Shown: positions 1-4,427 of the stretch, piece by piece | Layout of the letters: the number at the start of each line of letters is the position of its first letter | How positions within the stretch are numbered: the stretch's first letter is position 1 | NCBI GenBank assembly: GCA_016207625.1 | Contig: JACQPF010000176.1 | Coordinates: forward strand, 1-5,431 | Direction: 5' to 3' | DNA from: Elusimicrobiota bacterium | GTDB lineage: Bacteria; Elusimicrobiota; Elusimicrobia; FEN-1173 | Length of the DNA: 5,431 nucleotides | Notes under the pieces: generated by a model | Databases searched by the model: none | Told to the model about the DNA's origin: nothing | Seen by the model: the letters and a program-made list of their open reading frames with translations, nothing else | Translations under genes and position numbers: made by a program

Positions 1-2
1 GC

Positions 3-260
3 GAAAAATACGTTTGTAACAAGTGGATTAAGCTGATCGGCATGGACCCTCAGTCGGGGGAACACCTGGAAAACTGGATGTGCTCAGAATCGGCACTTAT
101 GAAACTGCTGATCGAGAACGCGCAGATGACGCGGCAGTCTTCCGCAAGCACAGATAAAGTGGCGACCGAGATTCAGAGATCCCGGATGACCATGATCGCG
201 GCCATGCCGCAGGAGGCCCAGGAGCGGCTTGGAATGTCAGCTCCGAAACTTCTCGAATAG
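3..260 (+). CDS. Hypothetical phage-type protein, 5' end outside window
   Basis: The reading frame is open from the first full codon at position 3 to the TAG at 258-260. The residues before the first Met (position 42) read as ordinary coding sequence (EKYVCNKWIKLIG), so the gene probably begins upstream and the Met at 42 is internal. About 85 residues are visible. They are soluble and mostly helical in character, with two Cys (in YVCNKW and WMCSES), a Gln/Ser/Thr-rich middle and no membrane segment. I recognise no domain. It sits 12 nt upstream of a small membrane-protein gene and heads a run of five same-strand genes ending in an endolysin and a holin-like protein, so it is inferred to be a late phage gene, perhaps a small virion or tail-end protein. 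The function is unknown. Confidence 0.6.
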   Translation, partial: EKYVCNKWIKLIGMDPQSGEHLENWMCSESALMKLLIENAQMTRQSSASTDKVATEIQRSRMTMIAAMPQEAQERLGMSAPKLLE

Positions 261-272
261 GAGAACCGCATC

Positions 273-527
273 ATGGGCAGTTTGTCGAGGTTCTTGAAGG
301 GGATAGAGTTTGGCGACATATTGAAAGTGGCCGCATGGGTCTTGGCGGGAGCATTTTTGGCGGGCTCTCTTTTTTCATCGACAGCGATACCGGAAATAAA
401 AAAGCCGATGAAATCGACCGTCAGTCAGAAAGACGTTGAGCAGGACACTCAAATCGCCGTCATTTTTTCCAAGCTGGACGGGATGGACAAAAAGCTGGAC
501 ATGGCGATCGCCCTCCTTAAAAAATGA
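273..527 (+). CDS. Small one-TM phage membrane protein, possible lysis accessory
   Basis: This 84-residue protein starts at ATG 273, preceded by an AGGAG Shine-Dalgarno at 259-263 with 9 nt spacing. A short, partly basic N-terminus is followed by one hydrophobic segment at about residues 15-36. A Lys-rich linker (41-47) then leads to an amphipathic, coiled-coil-like C-terminal helix (about 53-83) ending in Leu-Leu-Lys-Lys. One TM plus a charged helix is common among small phage holin-like or haemolysin-type accessory proteins, and the endolysin gene starts about 140 nt downstream. It could equally be a spanin-like or superinfection-related membrane protein. The stop codon overlaps the start of the next small gene as ATGA, suggesting translational coupling. 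Family assignment is by layout only. Confidence 0.6.
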   Translation: MGSLSRFLKGIEFGDILKVAAWVLAGAFLAGSLFSSTAIPEIKKPMKSTVSQKDVEQDTQIAVIFSKLDGMDKKLDMAIALLKK

Positions 528-685
528 CAATTGTCCTTGAGGTCTGCATGACATGCCGGCGCGGGATGGACAAAGACGGATTCCCGGTCACATTGGGGCC
601 GGTCCCGCCGGACGTCCCGCACGATAAGAAACCATGCAAGGAATGCCTTCAGAGCGTCGAGAGGGAACAATGGCCGAGCCGATAA
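524..685 (+). CDS. 53-aa CxxC...CxxC zinc-ribbon-like small protein
   Basis: An open frame of 53 codons starts at ATG 524, inside the ATGA that ends the preceding gene, and stops at TAA 683-685. It fills the gap between the one-TM gene and the endolysin gene and overlaps the endolysin start by 16 nt, as expected in a compact phage operon. The product has two Cys pairs, C8-x2-C11 (VCMTC) and C38-x2-C41 (PCKEC), separated by a Gly/Pro-rich loop. That arrangement suggests a four-Cys zinc knuckle or ribbon. No named family is recognised. A structural zinc-binding role is inferred from the spacing only. The ATGA overlap, the gap-filling position and the paired Cys together argue that it is a real gene and not chance. 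Confidence 0.6.
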   Translation: MTIVLEVCMTCRRGMDKDGFPVTLGPVPPDVPHDKKPCKECLQSVEREQWPSR

Positions 686-1104
686 CCATTCCTCCGTTGC
701 CGTTGAATTTGGAATACAGCAGAGACATCCGGCATTGTCACCCGTTCATTCAGGAGCGATGGCCGAAGGTCTTGGAGATGTATCGGGCGAAGACGGGTGT
801 CGATCTTTTCATCACTTGCACTTGGAGGTCATTGGCCTATCAGGCGAAGCTATACGCCCAGGGCCGGACAACTCTGGGCCATATTGTGACTTGGACGCTT
901 CAAGGGAAACACAACCTTTACCCGTCTCATGCCTTTGATGTTGCTGTCGACGTCCTCCCGAGTCAGGCGAAAGTGAAAGTGTCCTGGGACTTCAGGCTTT
1001 ACGAACCGCTGATCGCAATTTGCAAGCTGAACGATCTCGTGTCCGGCGGGTCATGGAATAAAAAAGACTGGCCACATATCGAGATGGATGTTTCTGCGGC
1101 ATGA
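670..1104 (+). CDS. M15-family peptidoglycan peptidase (phage endolysin)
   Basis: A 144-residue zinc peptidase of the M15 (VanY/T5 L-alanyl-D-glutamate peptidase) type, expected to cut the peptide stem of peptidoglycan during phage lysis. The start at ATG 670 is preferred because GAGGGA lies at 661-666; an in-frame ATG at 634 would add 12 residues but has no Shine-Dalgarno. Visible motifs are TWRS (R53, matching the conserved Tyr/Phe-Arg-Ser of the family), YAQGRT (62-67), SHAFDVAVD giving zinc ligands H87 and D94, and DWPHIE giving D133 and H136. This His/Asp/His triad with an Asp three residues before the last His matches the T5 enzyme layout. D90 stands where the family's HxxGxAxD motif usually has Gly. 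There is no signal peptide and no separate cell-wall-binding domain, so export would depend on a holin. Membrane-protein genes lie on both sides. Confidence 0.87.
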   Translation: MAEPITIPPLPLNLEYSRDIRHCHPFIQERWPKVLEMYRAKTGVDLFITCTWRSLAYQAKLYAQGRTTLGHIVTWTLQGKHNLYPSHAFDVAVDVLPSQAKVKVSWDFRLYEPLIAICKLNDLVSGGSWNKKDWPHIEMDVSAA

Positions 1105-1159
1105 GATGGAAGGAACGGCAGTATCATCTGACATTTTTCAGGCTCAAATTTTTTGGGCC

Positions 1160-1167
1160 AAGGGAGG
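1160..1167 (+). promoter_or_regulatory. Strong ribosome binding site deciding the holin-like start
   Basis: The sequence AAGGGAGG lies 5 nt before ATG 1173 and is the best Shine-Dalgarno match in the left half of the window. It favours 1173 over the in-frame upstream ATG at 1101, which overlaps the endolysin stop as ATGA but has no comparable site. Confidence 0.6.
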
Positions 1168-1172
1168 CTACA

Positions 1173-1463
1173 ATGGGAATCAAAGGGTGGATCGAAAGCT
1201 ACATCATTTCAAAGGGGGTGAAGCGTGCGGCGCATTCGGCGGCGGCGGGCGCTTTCGGATTATTGGCGACGTGGCTGGTAAACGCAAAGGGCGCGGCAGT
1301 CCTCGCCTACTTGGGGGTGACGGCCCAGGTGAAAGACGGCGTAATCACCATGACCATGACGCAATTGTCGCTTGAGGCAGGGCTTGTTTTGTTGTTCGGG
1401 GCCTTGTTCGCCTTTGTGACGAACTTCCTGAAATGGAAAACGGGGGCGAAGGCTTTACAGTAG
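1173..1463 (+). CDS. Holin-like phage membrane protein
   Basis: The protein has 96 residues from ATG 1173. It has a short basic N-terminal stretch (K14, K17, R18), a first Ala/Gly-rich hydrophobic segment at about 19-36, a second weakly hydrophobic stretch at 40-51, a polar Thr/Met-rich hairpin (52-64), a strong hydrophobic segment at 67-86, and a basic tail. Small size, two to three membrane segments, a positively charged C-terminus and a position directly after the endolysin gene all fit a holin, which would open the inner membrane for the cytoplasmic endolysin. The sequence does not name a specific holin family. An in-frame ATG at 1101, overlapping the endolysin stop, would add a 24-residue basic/aromatic extension, so two products are possible. 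This is the last gene before the operon terminator. Confidence 0.6.
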   Translation: MGIKGWIESYIISKGVKRAAHSAAAGAFGLLATWLVNAKGAAVLAYLGVTAQVKDGVITMTMTQLSLEAGLVLLFGALFAFVTNFLKWKTGAKALQ

Positions 1464-1488
1464 GACCTTGCCCACCGAATTGATTATC

Positions 1489-1526
1489 GCCCGCCGGGAC
1501 TCGCCCTGCCCGGCGGGTCTTTTTTT
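1489..1526 (+). terminator. Intrinsic terminator of the phage operon
   Basis: There is a perfect 9-bp GC stem, CCCGCCGGG at 1490-1498 with CCCGGCGGG at 1509-1517, extendable by a G-U pair. It has a 10-nt loop and is followed by a run of seven T at 1520-1526. It begins 26 nt after the stop of the holin-like gene and works only in the plus direction, because the minus side has no T run. It marks the end of the rightward lysis transcript. Confidence 0.88.
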
Positions 1527-1583
1527 GGTGTGGCCGAGGATTACGGCTGGTGTGCTGGTGGGTGGCAAAAAATATAAAAACTG

Positions 1584-1600
1584 GAATTTTAGGAAAATTC
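1584..1600. repeat. Short perfect palindrome in AT-rich spacer
   Basis: GAATTTT and AAAATTC form a perfect 7-bp inverted repeat around AGG. On the minus strand the hairpin is followed, after CAG, by TTTTTATATTTTTT, so it could be a weak terminator for the leftward tRNA-Leu transcript. Otherwise it may be a protein-binding site. The rest of the gene-free spacer (1527-1692) shows no convincing gene on either strand. Confidence 0.35.
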
Positions 1601-1692
1601 GGCAAATTGTAACACTTGGGATTGAAGGCCTGCGGCAAGCGGATTTTTGGGGATTTATCAGACGGTGACTTGTTTTCCGTCGATGTTAAAAA

Positions 1693-1779
1693 TGGTGCGC
1701 GGGACAGGATTTGAACCTGCACAGCCTTGCGGCCATAAGCTCCTGAGGCTTACGTGTCTGCCAATTCCACCACCCGCGC
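1693..1779 (-). tRNA. tRNA-Leu (anticodon CAG)
   Basis: A complete 87-nt class II tRNA is read on the minus strand. The acceptor stem pairs GCGCGGG (5' end at 1779) with CCCGCGC, followed by discriminator A and an encoded CCA (1693-1695). The D-arm contains AATTGGCAGACAC. The anticodon stem TAAGC/GCTTA carries loop CTCAGGA, giving anticodon CAG (complement of 1743-1745), which reads CUG leucine codons. The long variable arm (GCC-GCAA-GGC) is typical of tRNA-Leu, and the T-arm is GCAGG-TTCAAAT-CCTGT. The gene lies 28 nt downstream of the TPR gene on the same strand, so it may be transcribed with it. A 5-bp hairpin (GACGC/GCGTC, 1787-1804) sits in that gap. The tRNA 3' end faces the phage genes, so its 3' half is a plausible integrase attachment site, though no second copy is in the window. 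Confidence 0.96.
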
Positions 1780-1807
1780 GGGATGGGACGCGAACCATTG
1801 CGTCAAA

Positions 1808-2251
1808 TCAATCAGGACTCGCTAAACGCTTCCAGGATTCGCGGGCCGCCTCCATTTTCGGATCCGCCCGGAAGGCCGCCTGGTATTCGTTCACGGCCTC
1901 GTCGACCTTGCCCCATTCCTCATACGTTTTTCCCAGCCAATAATACGCCGGAGCATAGGACGCGTTGTGCTTCAAAGCTTTCCGAAAACGGCGCACGGCT
2001 TTTTTAAATTTCTTCTGCGGCAAATAGGTCTGGCCGAACACCAGCCATGCCTCTGAGGACTTCTTGTGGAAGTCCAGATACCTTTCCATTTTCCGGCGCG
2101 CGCCGGCCCAATCGCCTTTCTCCAAGAGTTGGGCGGCGCTTTGAACCTCGGGGTCCGAAAAGAGGGCCGGTTCGGCCTCTTCCCCCAAGACGAACTGTGG
2201 GAACGCCATCAACCCAATGAGAATGTATGGAAAAAAGAACCTTCGTTTCAT
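1808..2251 (-). CDS. Secreted TPR-repeat protein
   Basis: The product has 147 residues. The N-terminus is a clear Sec signal peptide: basic MKRR, a hydrophobic core (5-22) and a likely cut near G23/E24. There is no lipobox Cys, so a soluble periplasmic or membrane-anchored product is expected. Residues about 35-132 form three TPR-like units with the usual W/Y-L-G-Y-A-A-F-P pattern; the best are at 65-98 (AWLVFGQTYL...AVRRFRKAL) and 99-132 (APAYYWLGKTY...AVNEYQAAF). TPRs mediate protein-protein contacts, and the partner is unknown. The start ATG overlaps the stop of the upstream receiver gene as ATGA, and no clear Shine-Dalgarno precedes it, so translation is probably coupled. Its pairing with a response regulator suggests a shared cell-envelope or signalling role, which is inference only. 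Confidence 0.85.
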   Translation of the reverse strand: MKRRFFFPYILIGLMAFPQFVLGEEAEPALFSDPEVQSAAQLLEKGDWAGARRKMERYLDFHKKSSEAWLVFGQTYLPQKKFKKAVRRFRKALKHNASYAPAYYWLGKTYEEWGKVDEAVNEYQAAFRADPKMEAARESWKRLASPD

Positions 2252-2607
2252 GTCTTATTAAACCGTGTCAGGATATGGAATTTCAAATATTCAAAATTAA
2301 AAGGTTTCAGGACACAGTCCAAAGCCCCATTCCGGAACGCTTCCACCACCACTTCCGCTTCCCGGAACCCCGTCATGATCACCACCGACGTTTCCGAACG
2401 AATCGCCTTGACGGCCTTCAGCAATTCCAAGCCGTCCGTGTCCGGAAGGCGGACATCCAAAAAAACAAGAGGCGCCGGTTTCGCCCGGAAGAGATCCAAG
2501 GCCGTTTTCCCGCGGTTCGCCTGCTGGACCGTATGCCCATTGCTTTCCAGAAACGCTTTCAGGAGGTCGAGCGTTTCGGTGTCATCATCCACGATAAGAA
2601 TGTCCAT
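2248..2607 (-). CDS. Stand-alone CheY-like response regulator receiver
   Basis: A single phospho-receiver domain fills the whole protein: 119 residues from ATG 2607, starting MDILIVDDD. In this numbering the acidic pocket is D7-D9, the phosphoacceptor is D51 (VFLDVRLPDTDG), the switch Thr is T79 (IMTG), and K101-P102 (LKPF) completes the active site. All key residues are present, so it should be phosphorylatable. There is no DNA-binding or enzymatic output domain, so it probably acts by protein-protein contact like CheY or Spo0F. A TTG at 2619, immediately after an in-frame TGA, would add four residues. Neither start has a clear Shine-Dalgarno, and ATG is chosen because receivers typically begin this close to the first beta strand. 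No histidine kinase is in the window. The gene overlaps the TPR gene by 4 nt (ATGA). Confidence 0.9.
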   Translation of the reverse strand: MDILIVDDDTETLDLLKAFLESNGHTVQQANRGKTALDLFRAKPAPLVFLDVRLPDTDGLELLKAVKAIRSETSVVIMTGFREAEVVVEAFRNGALDCVLKPFNFEYLKFHILTRFNKT

Positions 2608-2621
2608 AGGCGATGACAATC

Positions 2622-2651
2622 AATATACCATTTGACTGGGGGTGGGCACAA
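2622..2651 (-). promoter_or_regulatory. Candidate promoter for the receiver-TPR unit
   Basis: On the minus strand, TATATT (2622-2627, one mismatch to TATAAT) lies 18 nt downstream of TTGTGC (2646-2651, half match to TTGACA). It sits directly after the terminator of the lipoprotein gene and about 15 nt before the receiver ATG, so the 5' leader would be very short or absent. That agrees with the lack of a Shine-Dalgarno there. The call rests on sequence match only. Confidence 0.35.
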
Positions 2652-2654
2652 ATC

Positions 2655-2687
2655 AAAAAAGGCCCGGCGTTTCCGTCGGGCCTTTTT
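2655..2687 (-). terminator. Intrinsic terminator after the lipoprotein gene
   Basis: The hairpin GGCCCGGCG-TTTC-CGTCGGGCC (2661-2682) is flanked by A6 on the left and T5 on the right, so it has a U-tract in both directions. Read on the minus strand it has a GAAA tetraloop, one A-C mismatch and a T6 tail (2655-2660), starting 20 nt after the lipoprotein stop. On the plus strand the mismatch becomes a G-U pair, but no plus-strand gene ends here. Its job is therefore taken to be ending the lipoprotein transcript. Confidence 0.88.
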
Positions 2688-2707
2688 GATCGGACAGAGA
2701 AACGGAA

Positions 2708-3274
2708 TTACTTCTTCGAGCCTTTTGCGCTTTCGATGGAGGCTTTCAACGCGTCCAGTTTGGCCTGCGCGTCGGCCAGTTTCTCAAGGGCGGCTTTGTA
2801 TTGGCCTCCCTCGAGGTCCGACTGGGCGGCGGCCCATTGGTCGTTGAGGGCCGCGGCGTCCGCCTTCACCTGGTCGGCGGCCTTGCCCTTCACCTTCGCG
2901 GCGGCGGCTTGAACGGCTTCCAGTTCAGGCTTCATCACGTTGGCCTGCTCTTCCGCCTGGGTTTTGGCGGCCTGTTTGTTGGTTTCAATCAAGGACGTTG
3001 CGGCGTCCGCCTGGGCTTTCGCCTCGAGGGCGGAGACTTTCGCGCCTTTGAAATCCTTGCTTTCCACTTTCGCGTTGGCGTCGGCCAAGGTGTCTTGGGC
3101 GGCTTTCAGCTCGTCCCCGGCGTATTCCTCCGCGCCGGCTTGAATGGCGGTGTTGATGGAGTTCTCCGCTTCCGTCAATTCCTGCGTCGGCGGTTTGGCG
3201 CAGGCCATCGTGAAAACAAGCGATCCCAGGGTCAATCCCAAAGCCAGCTTCTGTCGAACTTCAATCGAACTCAT
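2708..3274 (-). CDS. Ala-rich helical lipoprotein, DUF4398-like
   Basis: The product has 188 residues. The N-terminus has a signal peptide (basic R7/K9, hydrophobic 10-24) ending in TMAC, so C25 is the likely lipidated Cys. The Thr at -3 and Met at -2 are off the lipobox consensus, but the following AKPP is typical of a mature lipoprotein linker. The rest is almost entirely helical, very rich in Ala, Lys, Glu and Gln, with repeated patterns such as ELxxAxxxLxxAxAKxxxxxFxxA. This matches the general style of DUF4398-type lipoproteins, which are envelope proteins of unknown function; a Lpp-like structural role is also possible. The start at ATG 3274 has a strong RBS 8 nt upstream. The gene is probably monocistronic, with its own candidate promoter and a strong terminator, and the RBS strength and composition suggest an abundant envelope protein. 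Confidence 0.82.
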   Translation of the reverse strand: MSSIEVRQKLALGLTLGSLVFTMACAKPPTQELTEAENSINTAIQAGAEEYAGDELKAAQDTLADANAKVESKDFKGAKVSALEAKAQADAATSLIETNKQAAKTQAEEQANVMKPELEAVQAAAAKVKGKAADQVKADAAALNDQWAAAQSDLEGGQYKAALEKLADAQAKLDALKASIESAKGSKK

Positions 3275-3282
3275 CAGAAATT

Positions 3283-3288
3283 CCTCCT
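3283..3288 (-). promoter_or_regulatory. Strong ribosome binding site of lipoprotein gene
   Basis: On the minus strand AGGAGG lies 8 nt upstream of the ATG at 3274, a near-ideal Shine-Dalgarno. It fixes the start of the lipoprotein and suggests high expression. Confidence 0.8.
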
Positions 3289-3298
3289 CATTTTCGCT

Positions 3299-3330
3299 AA
3301 GAAACCCATCTCGAATCCAACCGGGATGGG
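3299..3330 (-). terminator. Possible weak terminator or 5'-leader hairpin
   Basis: On the minus strand CCCATC (3325-3330) pairs with GATGGG (3305-3310) across a 14-nt loop and is followed by TTTCTT (3299-3304). It is a weak intrinsic terminator candidate for the surA-like/pdxA transcript, lying about 94 nt after the pdxA stop. It also falls between the candidate lipoprotein promoter and the lipoprotein RBS, so it may be a leader hairpin instead. Confidence 0.35.
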
Positions 3331-3364
3331 GTTCGTATTCATGGATAAAGACAACGTATGGGTT

Positions 3365-3393
3365 TTTATATTATTTTCCCGCCTTTTCCGCAA
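3365..3393 (-). promoter_or_regulatory. Candidate promoter of lipoprotein gene
   Basis: On the minus strand TTGCGG (3388-3393) is separated by exactly 17 nt from TATAAA (3365-3370). The -10 has one mismatch to consensus and the -35 has three. The element sits in the 149-nt gap between pdxA and the lipoprotein gene and would give a leader of roughly 80 nt that carries the 3305-3330 hairpin. Confidence 0.4.
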
Positions 3394-3423
3394 GGGCATT
3401 GAGCCGCGGGACGGTCAAGAAAA

Positions 3424-4425
3424 TCAACCGTGGCGCGTGATTTTCATGGCCCAGAGGGCCGCATCGATGGTGGCGGAGGGGTCGGCCCCGCTGTAGGGTT
3501 TTCGGCCGGAGGCCAAATCGAAAGCGGTGCCGTGCCCGGGAGAGGTGCGCACCCAGGGAAGCCCCACCGTGATGTTCACGACGCCGCGGGGATAAAGGGT
3601 CTTGAGGGGGATCATCCCTTGGTCGTGATAAAGGGAGGCCACGGCGTCGTATTCTCCCTGGACGTGTTTGGCCCAGGCCACATCGGCCGGTAGAGGCCCA
3701 TCTGCCGAAAGGCCTTGGGTTCGCAGAGCCTTGACCGCCGGGGCCACAACACCGATTTCCTCACGGCCCAGCAAGCCTCTGTCCCCGGCGTGCGGGTTCA
3801 AACCGCAGACGGCCCAGCGGGGTTTCCCTTTCAGACCCAACACTTTCTTCAGCCAAGGGTCAATCCATCGGACGGCCGACACGATGTTGTTTTTCGTGAG
3901 GCGGCCCGGGACCTTTTTGAGGGGAATGTGCCTCGTCACCAGAACGCTGCGCAGGGGGCCCGCTGCCATGAGCATCTCCACATGGGACGCGCGGCTCAAG
4001 CGCGCCAGCATTTCCGTATGTCCGGGAAAAGGCACGCCGGCCATCTTGAGGGATTCCTTGGAAATGGGGCCCGTCACCACGCCGGCCACGCGTTTTTGCA
4101 GGGCCAGTCCCGCCGCGGTGCGGACGGCCAGGCAGGCGGCTTCCCCGCCGACTTTCTGCGGAAAGCCGAGCCTCAGGGTCCTGATGCCGGGGTGAGGCAC
4201 ATGCAGCACGTTGATGATGTCGGGATGGTTGAGGTATTCGGCCAAGTCCGTGATCGGATGGATCCGCAGCGAGCGGTGGATGAGGAAACGGTGGAGAACC
4301 CACGCGTCGCCCACCAAGAGGGGGCGGCAAAGACGCCGGACGCGAGCGTCCCTCGCGGCGGCCGTGCCCACCCAGGGACCGACGCCCGCGGGGTCACCCG
4401 TTGTGAAGGCGAGGAAAGGTTTCAG
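3424..4425 (-). CDS. pdxA: 4-hydroxythreonine-4-phosphate dehydrogenase
   Basis: PdxA oxidises 4-phosphohydroxy-L-threonine with NAD(P)+ in the DXP-dependent pathway to pyridoxal phosphate; it is a cytoplasmic, metal-dependent homodimer. The family motifs are present in order: TTGDPAGVGP (8-17), TGPISK (118-123), GHTE (H136, T137), the metal ligand H166 in TRHIPL, LNPHAGD (H212), LYHDQGM (H267) and VNITVGLPWVRTSPGHGTAF near the end. The first ATG/GTG/TTG in frame is GTG 4371, which would remove the GDPAGxGP motif. The frame stays open upstream, and CTG 4425 gives 333 aa, the normal family length. From that start H136, T137 and H166 fall at the same numbers as in E. coli PdxA, and the other two ligands are off by one. 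The CTG lies 2 nt after the surA-like stop with no clear Shine-Dalgarno, so translation is probably coupled. W18 replaces the usual Glu after GP. Confidence 0.92.
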   Translation of the reverse strand: MKPFLAFTTGDPAGVGPWVGTAAARDARVRRLCRPLLVGDAWVLHRFLIHRSLRIHPITDLAEYLNHPDIINVLHVPHPGIRTLRLGFPQKVGGEAACLAVRTAAGLALQKRVAGVVTGPISKESLKMAGVPFPGHTEMLARLSRASHVEMLMAAGPLRSVLVTRHIPLKKVPGRLTKNNIVSAVRWIDPWLKKVLGLKGKPRWAVCGLNPHAGDRGLLGREEIGVVAPAVKALRTQGLSADGPLPADVAWAKHVQGEYDAVASLYHDQGMIPLKTLYPRGVVNITVGLPWVRTSPGHGTAFDLASGRKPYSGADPSATIDAALWAMKITRHG

Positions 4426-4427
4426 GG

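Noticed and set aside
1345..1722. Minus-strand frame beginning MQVQILSRAP, 125 aa
   Set aside because: Its start is the T-arm and 3' end of tRNA-Leu read as protein, and it then runs antisense through the terminator and the holin-like gene.
1647..1943. Plus-strand frame with a GTGFEPAQP-type sequence, 98 aa
   Set aside because: It is the antisense reading of the tRNA-Leu gene (TTCAAATCC region) continuing antisense to the TPR gene, a well-known spurious translation.
2801..3496. Long plus-strand frame of 231 aa
   Set aside because: Low-complexity Gly/Leu/Val/Phe/Arg composition is the antisense shadow of the Ala/Lys-rich lipoprotein gene, which has a signal peptide, RBS and terminator on the other strand.
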